Below the pieces are notes generated by a model. It did not search any database. It was not told the DNA's origin and saw nothing but the letters and a program-made list of their open reading frames with translations. A stretch of 5,338 nt of DNA from Candidatus Apopatosoma intestinale (GTDB taxonomy: Bacteria; Bacillota; Clostridia; Oscillospirales; CAG-272), in the NCBI GenBank assembly GCA_018064545.1, contig JAGHUY010000215.1, positions 1-5,338 on the forward strand, read 5' to 3'. The position numbers and the translations under genes are program-made. Positions 1-4,427 of the stretch are shown here, in pieces. Position 1 is the stretch's first letter. Each line of letters begins with the position of its first letter.

Positions 1-203
1 ACCGTCTCAAACAAGACGGTGCCGGTCTGCCCCGACCACACCCGCTCGCGCGGAATCCCGCCGCGGACGGCGAGATGGGCGGTGGTGGAATCGCCGAAAA
101 AGACGATCTCCTCCCGGAAAGACTCCTCGGTGACGGCGAAAAGCCGATCGCCGCAGGAGAAAATCAGAATCAGAATCAGAAGGGAAGCGAGTCCCTTTTT
201 CAT
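1..203 (-). CDS. Secreted SGNH/GDSL-hydrolase-like protein, N-terminal part (runs off left edge)
   Basis: Only the first 67 codons are present; the frame is open at the window edge. The start is the ATG at 203-201, with an AGG-type ribosome site (AAGGCAGG) about eight bases upstream. Residues 1-4 are basic (MKKG) and residues 5-16 form a short hydrophobic core, so the protein is exported. C17 follows I-F-S, a poor lipobox, so a lipoprotein is possible, but ordinary cleavage near LFA(21-23) fits equally well. The stretch VFFGDSTTAHL (residues 34-44) matches block I of the SGNH/GDSL superfamily, in which the Ser of GDS is the nucleophile; here that is S39. Family members are esterases, lipases or acetyl-ester hydrolases acting on glycans or lipids. 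The later Gly, Asn and Asp/His blocks lie outside the window, so activity and substrate cannot be judged. It starts 61 bases after the MBL-fold gene on the same strand, with no promoter visible between them, so co-transcription is likely. Confidence 0.72.
   Translation of the reverse strand, partial: MKKGLASLLILILIFSCGDRLFAVTEESFREEIVFFGDSTTAHLAVRGGIPRERVWSGQTGTVLFET
163..180. repeat. Three tandem hexamers inside a signal peptide
   Basis: The hexamer ATCAGA occurs three times in a row (163-180). On the coding (minus) strand it encodes alternating Ile and Leu residues in the hydrophobic core of the signal peptide of the SGNH-like gene. Gain or loss of a unit would change the core by two residues without shifting the frame. 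Confidence 0.7.
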
Positions 204-232
204 AAGAAAAACCTGCCTTGCGGAATGCCCCG

Positions 233-250
233 CGGTCGGGAGACCGACCG
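233..250. other. Intergenic hairpin with 7-bp perfect stem and GAGA loop
   Basis: CGGTCGG (233-239) and CCGACCG (244-250) are exact inverted repeats around a four-base loop, GAGA on the plus strand and TCTC on the minus strand. The hairpin lies in the 61-base gap between the stop of the MBL gene and the start of the SGNH-like gene, both on the minus strand. No T-run follows it in the minus direction, so it is not a classical terminator. It could protect an mRNA end, mark a processing site, or tune expression of the downstream gene. Confidence 0.55.
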
Positions 251-264
251 ACGAAGAATCCCCG

Positions 265-1227
265 TTATTTCAGGCGAGAGACGGACTTTCCGTCGGAAAC
301 CAGCACGATCGTGCCCTCTTTATCGGTACGCAGGATTTGATACCCTTTTTCCGTCAGCCGATCGACGATCTTGTCGTGCGGATGGCCGTAGCCGTTTTCC
401 GAACCGACGCAGATGACGGCAAGATCAGCCCCGACCGCATTGAGGAACGACGCGCTCGACGAAGTGGTGGAGCCGTGATGCCCTACTTTCAGAACATCGG
501 ATTTCAGATCAGATGCTTTGAATTTCTTTAAGATCGCGGATTCGGTTACCGTTTCGGCGTCGCCCGTGAACATGAAAGAGGTCTCGCCGAACGTCAGACG
601 GCAGACGATGCTGTAATGGTTTCGTTCACTGTCGTCAAAAACGGAAGAATCCACCGGCCCGAGAATTTTGAAAGTGCATTCGCCTAACCGATAGGTTTCC
701 CCGCAGGAGCAGAGATCATACGTTTCGCCGGCTTTCTGCATCGCCTTGGCAACGGTGCTCCATCCGGATGACTCGTCGTCGGAGAGCAGAATCGTGCCGA
801 TCTTGCCCGCATAGGCGGCGATCACCTCATCGGCCGAGGCGATATGATCGGAATGCGGATGCGTGAGCATCAGATAGTCGAGTTTTGTCACGCCGTGGGA
901 TTTCAGATAGTTTATCAGATAGTCGGCACCCTTGACGGCGCGGACGTCCTTATCGTTGGACGCGCCGGCGTCGATCAGCATCGTCTCACCCGTGGGTGCG
1001 ATGATCAGGATGGAATCGGCCTGTCCGACGTCGATGTAATGCACTTGCAGTTTGCCCGAAACCTCCGCCGTCGGAGTGATGACGGGAATGTCGGAACCGG
1101 GAATGTCGAAATCCCAGAGGCCGAGAAAATACGAGCCGACGATCAACGCCGCGACGAGAAGAACGGTCAGGATCGGATGCTGTTTGATCCAGTTTTTCTG
1201 TTTATTGGTGAGTTTTTTGGTGGCCAT
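265..1227 (-). CDS. Membrane-anchored ComEC/Rec2-like metallo-beta-lactamase-fold hydrolase
   Basis: The 320-residue protein has a Lys-rich N-terminus (residues 1-16), one transmembrane segment (about 18-38), a short linker and an MBL-fold domain (about 60-318). The positive-inside rule places the catalytic domain outside the cell. Visible motifs are IDVGQADS (65-72), D86-A-G, the metal-binding THPHSDH (H123, H125, D127, H128), NHYS (203-206), TGD (221-223, bridging Asp D223), KVGHHGS (247-253) and GHPH (281-284). The order IDVGQADS, HxHxDH, TGD, GHHGS, GHPH is that of the C-terminal nuclease-like MBL domain of the DNA-uptake channel ComEC/Rec2. This protein lacks the multi-spanning competence domain, so it is a stand-alone relative and not ComEC. 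Extracellular phosphodiesterase or nuclease activity is inferred; the substrate is unknown. The ATG start is supported by GGAG five bases upstream (1233-1236) and by the promoter at 1276-1304. It probably shares a transcript with the SGNH-like gene. Confidence 0.88.
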   Translation of the reverse strand: MATKKLTNKQKNWIKQHPILTVLLVAALIVGSYFLGLWDFDIPGSDIPVITPTAEVSGKLQVHYIDVGQADSILIIAPTGETMLIDAGASNDKDVRAVKGADYLINYLKSHGVTKLDYLMLTHPHSDHIASADEVIAAYAGKIGTILLSDDESSGWSTVAKAMQKAGETYDLCSCGETYRLGECTFKILGPVDSSVFDDSERNHYSIVCRLTFGETSFMFTGDAETVTESAILKKFKASDLKSDVLKVGHHGSTTSSSASFLNAVGADLAVICVGSENGYGHPHDKIVDRLTEKGYQILRTDKEGTIVLVSDGKSVSRLK

Positions 1228-1275
1228 AATCGCTCCATCTTGTATAAAAAAAGTATAATACCACTAGATAATGTT

Positions 1276-1304
1276 ATTATATCAAAGTAATGCGGGTTTT
1301 ACAA
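1276..1304 (-). promoter_or_regulatory. Sigma-A type promoter for the MBL-fold gene
   Basis: Read on the minus strand: -35 TTGTAA (1304-1299), a 17-base spacer, and -10 TATAAT (1281-1276). Transcription would begin near 1269, giving a leader of about 40 bases that ends in the GGAG ribosome site at 1236-1233. The leader is AT-rich and I see no riboswitch-like fold in it. Confidence 0.7.
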
Positions 1305-1392
1305 TAGGATTTTGCATGTTTTCGGAAATTTTTTTCGGAAGAGGGATGAAAACGGGAAAATGAAAAAAATTGGTCTTTTTTCTTTTTGCGTA

Positions 1393-1421
1393 TTGACAAA
1401 CAGGCTCCTTTGTGATACAAT
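1393..1421 (+). promoter_or_regulatory. Consensus sigma-A promoter for the tRNA-Arg gene
   Basis: The -35 is a perfect TTGACA (1393-1398), the spacer is 17 bases, and the -10 is TACAAT (1416-1421), preceded by TGA, which makes an extended -10. A T-rich stretch (about 1374-1388) just upstream could act as an UP element. Such strength suits a stable-RNA gene. Transcription would start near 1428, leaving a 5' leader of about 77 bases to be removed by RNase P. The leader holds AATCCG (1457-1462), which can pair with either copy of a tandem CGGATT (1475-1486). Confidence 0.8.
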
Positions 1422-1504
1422 ACATGTCGCGCGAGAAAAAGCGCAGCATAACGGAGAATCCGCCCCCCGTAAACCGGATTCGGATTACTACTGTTAGGCT
1501 ATAT

Positions 1505-1581
1505 GCGCCGTTAGCTCAGTTGGATAGAGTGTTTGGCTACGAACCAAAAGGTCGAGGGTTCGAGTCCCCCACGGCGCGCCA
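1505..1581 (+). tRNA. tRNA-Arg (anticodon ACG), CCA encoded
   Basis: A complete 77-base cloverleaf can be drawn. The acceptor stem GCGCCGT (1505-1511) pairs perfectly with ACGGCGC (1571-1577), followed by discriminator G1578 and encoded CCA (1579-1581). The D stem is GCTC/GAGT with one G-U pair. The anticodon stem TTTGG/CCAAA encloses the loop CTACGAA, giving anticodon ACG (1539-1541). Such tRNAs normally have A34 deaminated to inosine by TadA and read CGU, CGC and CGA. The T loop is TTCGAGT. The T stem GAGGG/CCCCC contains one A-C mismatch (1555 against 1569), unusual for a working tRNA. The gene stands alone with its own promoter and terminator. Confidence 0.95.
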
Positions 1582-1583
1582 AC

Positions 1584-1624
1584 AAAAAGCGCACATTTGT
1601 CCACTTGACAAATGTGCGCTTTTT
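1584..1624 (+). terminator. Intrinsic terminator of the tRNA gene (18-bp perfect stem)
   Basis: Bases 1584-1601 pair without a mismatch with 1607-1624 around the five-base loop CACTT. The stem starts with AAAAA and ends with TTTTT around a GC-rich centre (GCGCACATTTGTC), so it can act in both directions. It begins two bases after the tRNA CCA end. In the opposite direction it would stop transcripts coming from the palindrome array. Confidence 0.88.
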
Positions 1625-1626
1625 GA

Positions 1627-1843
1627 ATGAAGTCACCCCTGCGGGGCTAATGAAGGAATGAAGACGCTTCGCTAATGAAGAAATGAAAATGGGAGAACGG
1701 GAAAAACGGGGGCGACTTCGCTTCATTAGGTGCGAAGCACCGTCTTCATGGCGGCAAAGCCGCCGCTTCATGTTTGCGGGGCAAACGCTTCATTGTCTTT
1801 TGCGGCCGGGGCCGTCTATCATATCGCGCAAGCGACCTATCAT
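1627..1843. repeat. Head-to-head array of short palindromes separated by ATGAAG/CTTCAT words
   Basis: This non-coding stretch between two terminators is built from small hairpins and a repeated word. Left arm: ATGAAG at 1627, 1650, 1658 and 1675, with ATGAAA at 1683. Right arm: the reverse complement CTTCAT at 1721, 1744, 1766 and 1788, spaced 23, 22 and 22 bases. Between the words lie palindromes with three-base loops: CCCC-TGC-GGGG (1636-1646), GGTGC-GAA-GCACC (1729-1741), GGCGGC-AAA-GCCGCC (1750-1764) and GTTTGC-GGG-GCAAAC (1772-1786). A variant word, CTATCAT, follows at 1816 and 1837, 21 bases apart, enclosing TCGC-GCAA-GCGA (1824-1835). Between the arms, 1689-1715 is G-rich and unrepeated. 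The hairpin stems differ in sequence yet stay complementary. The whole could be a mobile miniature element, a structured RNA or a DNA-binding array; its function is unknown. It differs from a CRISPR array because the repeat is only six bases and the spacers are palindromic. Confidence 0.75.
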
Positions 1844-1855
1844 TACCCGGAAATG

Positions 1856-1885
1856 AAAAGCCGTCGGCAACCGCCGACGGCTTTT
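1856..1885 (-). terminator. Intrinsic terminator of the Sel1-repeat gene, possibly bidirectional
   Basis: A 13-bp perfect stem (1856-1868 with 1873-1885) encloses the loop AACC. Its core CCGTCGGC/GCCGACGG is flanked by AAAAG and CTTTT, so a short T-run follows the stem in both directions. It lies 16 bases beyond the stop codon of the Sel1-repeat gene. Confidence 0.85.
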
Positions 1886-1901
1886 TGCTGTATTTCGCTG
1901 T

Positions 1902-2993
1902 TTAGAAAGCCTGGGAAAGGAGCCACGCGACGAAAATACTGACGGCGGCGCAGACGGCGGCAAAGGCCAGCACGCGTCCCCACGCGATGCTCTTGCCCTC
2001 TGCGGAGCCGTATCCGTCCTCTTCCACGTAGCCGGGATTCGATTCGGGCTTGGCCACCGTGGGCATCCGCGCGGACAGGTCGCTGAGGGAACGGGTCAGT
2101 TCCTCGGTCGGTCTGTCATCGAACGAAATCTTGTACGGTCCGTCCGGAATCTGCGTTTCCCCGTCGTAATTGGTGGCATCGAGGATGGAGAGTTTTTTCT
2201 CCAATACGAGCAGATTGCGGCGATCCTCGGCGACCTCGTCGAGGTACGCTTTCGCACATTCGGACACCGGAACGTCCGCATCCTTGGCGGCGAGCGTCTC
2301 GGCCTGACGGTAGAGCGCCTCGATGTCGGCGAGCATGGAACGCATCTTGACGGTGCGATTCTTGATATCCTCTCTCTCATCCGGGGTCACGACATCGTTC
2401 GTCATGTCCGTAATGGCGGCCTTTTCCTGCAAATACAGGCGGCGCTTCTGATTGCCGAGCAGGACGTAGGCGAACGCATATCCGACTTTGGCGGCTTTCT
2501 GATAGAACGTCAGTGCTTTTTTCAGATTCTTTTCCGCGCCGATGCGTCCCTCCTCATAGACCGAGCCGACGCAAGTATAGGCATAGCCCTTGACGTTGGC
2601 GTCGTCCGAGGGATGGGCGATGATTTTTGTACAATACTCGATGGCCTTGGTCTCGTCCTTCTCATATCCGCACTCGCCGTTCATATAGTTGAACGCGAGA
2701 CGTTGCAGACAGCGGACGGAATTGAGTTTTTCCCCTTCGGCCAGCAGTTCTCTGGCGTGTTCTTCGTTCTGCTCAACGCCGCCGCGTCCCTTGGCATAAT
2801 AGTCCGCCAGACGGGCGATGGCTTCCATATTGCCGGCCGCAAAGGCACTTCTGGCATAAGAGTAGGCGCGCTCTTCGCTGCGCTCGGCACCGCCGATCCC
2901 TTTCTGAAAACGGTCGCTGAGTTCTAGCAGAGCTTCTCCGTTGCTGTTCTCTGCCATCAGAAGCAGACCCTCTAATTCCGTATTTTTCAGCAT
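1902..2993 (-). CDS. Sel1-repeat (TPR-like) protein with C-terminal membrane anchor
   Basis: The 363-residue protein begins with about four Sel1-like helical repeats (roughly residues 16-51, 52-88, 91-126 and 135-171). They are recognisable by patterns such as ALLELSDRFQKGIGG...A..YARSAFAAG, AIARLADYYAKGRGG and YTCVGSVYEEGRIG...A..FYQKAAKVG. Sel1 repeats are alpha/alpha scaffolds for protein-protein contacts. A charged, helical segment follows (about 180-270, possibly a coiled coil), then a Pro/Gly/Glu-rich linker (about 280-340). Residues 347-361 form one hydrophobic helix only two residues from the C-terminus. There is no N-terminal signal peptide, so the protein should be tail-anchored with its repeats in the cytoplasm. 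The ATG start has GAGG eight bases upstream. The gene is a single unit with its own promoter and terminator. Its partner and pathway are unknown. Confidence 0.83.
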   Translation of the reverse strand: MLKNTELEGLLLMAENSNGEALLELSDRFQKGIGGAERSEERAYSYARSAFAAGNMEAIARLADYYAKGRGGVEQNEEHARELLAEGEKLNSVRCLQRLAFNYMNGECGYEKDETKAIEYCTKIIAHPSDDANVKGYAYTCVGSVYEEGRIGAEKNLKKALTFYQKAAKVGYAFAYVLLGNQKRRLYLQEKAAITDMTNDVVTPDEREDIKNRTVKMRSMLADIEALYRQAETLAAKDADVPVSECAKAYLDEVAEDRRNLLVLEKKLSILDATNYDGETQIPDGPYKISFDDRPTEELTRSLSDLSARMPTVAKPESNPGYVEEDGYGSAEGKSIAWGRVLAFAAVCAAVSIFVAWLLSQAF

Positions 2994-3027
2994 ACAAAAA
3001 ACCTCGTATTTTCTGATTTTCTATCCC

Positions 3028-3056
3028 AGTCTACCATATTTGTTGCAATTTGTCAA
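3028..3056 (-). promoter_or_regulatory. Sigma-A promoter for the Sel1-repeat gene
   Basis: Read on the minus strand: a perfect -35 TTGACA (3056-3051), a 17-base spacer, and -10 TAGACT (3033-3028), preceded by TGG, an extended -10. Transcription would start near 3021, about 28 bases before the ATG. The promoter lies in the 97-base gap after the chromate-transporter operon. That gap holds only an AT-rich weak palindrome (3075-3084) and no clear terminator, so some read-through from the upstream operon is possible. Confidence 0.78.
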
Positions 3057-3090
3057 CATTCTTTTTATAATAAGATAATATTATGGGCGA

Positions 3091-3690
3091 TCATGTCAGA
3101 TCGGGCAGAAGACCGGCATAGCCGAGCACCAGTCCTACGGCGGCTCCGCCCGCGATCAGAAAGATCGGGTGGACTTTCTTTTCGGCACCGAAGAACGCCA
3201 GGGCGCAGACGGCGAGAGACAGCCAGAACGGGAGGCCGGCGAGAACGGAAAGCGAGACGCCGGACGGGAAAAAGACCGTTTTTCCGATCGAGAGAACGGC
3301 GGCGGCCAGCAGGCCGATGACGGCGGGTTTCAAGCCGCTCATACAGGAGCGCACGACGAAATTCTCACGGAATTTCGTGTAAACGCGGGAGACGAGAAGC
3401 AGGATGACGAAAGAGGGAAGCACCACGCCGACCGTGGCGCAGACGGCTCCGAAGAAGCCGCCCCAGAAGCCGGTAACACCACCGACGGTCTTGCCGACGT
3501 AGGTGGCGCAGTTGACGGCGAACACGCCGGGCGTACTCTCGGAGATGGCGATGAAATTGACGATCTCTTCCACGCTCATCCACTCGTTTTCAATGAGTTT
3601 CTGCTGGATCAGCGGCAGCATGGCGTAGCCGCCGCCGAACGTGAACGCGCCGATTTCGAGAAAGGTCAGAAACAGTCGGAGGTAAATCAT
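3091..3690 (-). CDS. Chromate transporter family protein, second subunit of a split pair
   Basis: This 199-residue hydrophobic protein is a single short-chain CHR domain (chromate ion transporter family). The signature FTFGGGYAMLPLI lies at residues 16-28 and STPGVFAVN at 52-60, with several hydrophobic membrane segments following (about 70-100, 122-140, 146-167 and 175-192). Full-length ChrA proteins carry two such domains; short-chain members of about 180-200 residues occur as adjacent gene pairs that act together, as for the Bacillus YwrA/YwrB type. The known role is chromate efflux; the physiological substrate in anaerobes may be another oxyanion. The ATG overlaps the stop of the upstream partner by ATGA (3687-3690) and has a strong AAGGAGG seven bases upstream (3698-3704), pointing to translational coupling. 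PGV replaces the PGP seen at the same place in its partner. Confidence 0.9.
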   Translation of the reverse strand: MIYLRLFLTFLEIGAFTFGGGYAMLPLIQQKLIENEWMSVEEIVNFIAISESTPGVFAVNCATYVGKTVGGVTGFWGGFFGAVCATVGVVLPSFVILLLVSRVYTKFRENFVVRSCMSGLKPAVIGLLAAAVLSIGKTVFFPSGVSLSVLAGLPFWLSLAVCALAFFGAEKKVHPIFLIAGGAAVGLVLGYAGLLPDLT

Positions 3691-4244
3691 GATTTAGCCT
3701 CCTTCCGTGCCGCCAGCGCGAGGACGAGCCCCGTGACGGCCGCCGCCAGCACGATCAGAACGGCGCTCAGGTCGGTGAAGACCGAGACGGCAAACGCGCC
3801 GGCCGCGATCAGATAGGCGGGAAGCGACTTTTTACACTTTTTCGCCATGCGGATGACCGAGCGCAGGATCAGCGCGACCACGCAGGCGCGGATGCCGAAA
3901 AAGGCATACCGCACAGCGCGTGCTTCCGCGAAAGCGTCATAGACGAGCGAGACGAGAAACAGGACGGAAAACGAGGGAAGTACGACGCCGAACGTGGCGG
4001 CAAACGCCCCGAGAAAGCCCGCCTGACGGCACCCGATGAAGGTCGCCGCGTTGACGGCGATCGGCCCGGGCGTGCTCTCGGCGAGGGCGACGATCTCCAA
4101 TATCTCATCCTCTTCGATCCAGTGATGCTTTTCCGCGGCCTCCCGCTCGATCAGCGGGATCATGGCGTAGCCGCCGCCGAACGTGAAGAGCCCGATTTTG
4201 AAAAAGGTGGTGAAAAGGGACAACATCTTGCGGAACGTGGACAC
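3687..4244 (-). CDS. Chromate transporter family protein, first subunit of a split pair
   Basis: This 185-residue protein is the other short-chain CHR domain. It carries FTFGGGYAMIPLIE at residues 20-33 and STPGPIAVNAATFIG at 57-71, followed by hydrophobic membrane segments (about 76-102, 112-130, 141-157 and 160-179). Both motifs are hallmarks of the family and are thought to line the transport path. I chose the GTG start at 4244-4242 because the strong site GAGGAG (4256-4251) sits six bases upstream; the first internal ATG (codon 7) has no comparable site. It is the first gene of a two-gene operon and most likely forms a heteromeric carrier with the product of 3091-3690. The C-terminus is short and basic (RKEAKS). 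Chromate efflux is the family function; the real substrate is not shown by the sequence. Confidence 0.9.
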   Translation of the reverse strand: MSTFRKMLSLFTTFFKIGLFTFGGGYAMIPLIEREAAEKHHWIEEDEILEIVALAESTPGPIAVNAATFIGCRQAGFLGAFAATFGVVLPSFSVLFLVSLVYDAFAEARAVRYAFFGIRACVVALILRSVIRMAKKCKKSLPAYLIAAGAFAVSVFTDLSAVLIVLAAAVTGLVLALAARKEAKS

Positions 4245-4250
4245 TTTTTT

Positions 4251-4256
4251 CTCCTC
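4251..4256 (-). promoter_or_regulatory. Ribosome binding site that decides a GTG start
   Basis: GAGGAG on the minus strand lies exactly six bases before the GTG at 4244-4242. This spacing favours the GTG over the ATG 18 bases further in. Confidence 0.75.
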
Positions 4257-4279
4257 TTTTCTTGTGATTTTCGCTTTTT

Positions 4280-4308
4280 ATTCTATCACATTTTCCCGAA
4301 AAAACCAA
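4280..4308 (-). promoter_or_regulatory. Probable promoter of the chromate-transporter operon
   Basis: Read on the minus strand: -35 TTGGTT (4308-4303, weak), a 17-base spacer, and -10 TAGAAT (4285-4280), preceded by TGA (extended -10). The start would be near 4273, about 28 bases before the GTG codon. It faces away from the lipoprotein promoter. Confidence 0.62.
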
Positions 4309-4368
4309 CTTTTTTATTAAAATAGGAAAATAAAAAGCCGTTTTTCTGTCTGTTTTCACAAAACGCTC

Positions 4369-4396
4369 TTTACAAACGATCTTTTTTTGGTATAAT
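4369..4396 (+). promoter_or_regulatory. Sigma-A promoter for the solute-binding lipoprotein gene
   Basis: The -35 is TTTACA (4369-4374), the spacer 16 bases, and the -10 a perfect TATAAT (4391-4396), preceded by TGG (extended -10). Transcription would begin near 4403. The ribosome site AAAGGAG (GGAG at 4418-4421) lies six bases before the ATG at 4428. Just upstream of the -35, GTTTT-CAC-AAAAC (4352-4364) is an inverted repeat that could be a regulator site. Confidence 0.78.
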
Positions 4397-4427
4397 AAAA
4401 CTAATAACTTCACAAAAGGAGAGTTTT

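Noticed and set aside
1..20. Perfect 7-bp inverted repeat (ACCGTCT/AGACGGT, six-base loop)
   Set aside because: It lies inside the SGNH-like coding frame with no T-run and is probably chance.
1312..1497. Plus-strand reading frame of 61 codons upstream of the tRNA
   Set aside because: It spans the tRNA promoter, has no convincing ribosome site and no recognisable motif.
1691..1712. G-quadruplex in the G-rich centre of the palindrome array
   Set aside because: Only three G-runs are present (1691-1693, 1699-1701, 1708-1712), so a standard four-run quadruplex cannot be drawn within one strand here.
1511..1771. Minus-strand reading frame of 86 codons over the tRNA and palindrome array
   Set aside because: It reads the antisense of the tRNA, giving the familiar spurious ARRGGLEPSTFWF-type peptide, and runs through the terminator hairpin and repeats.
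1627..1843. CRISPR array
   Set aside because: The repeated word is only six bases, spacers are themselves palindromic and short (about 16 bases), the array reverses orientation in the middle, and there is no cas gene.
3075..3084. AT-only palindrome as terminator of the chromate-transporter operon
   Set aside because: The stem has no G-C pairs and no T-run follows it in the minus direction, so it is unlikely to stop transcription.
3169..3816. Plus-strand reading frame of 215 codons
   Set aside because: It is the shadow of the two chromate-transporter genes, highly charged and low in complexity, with no promoter.
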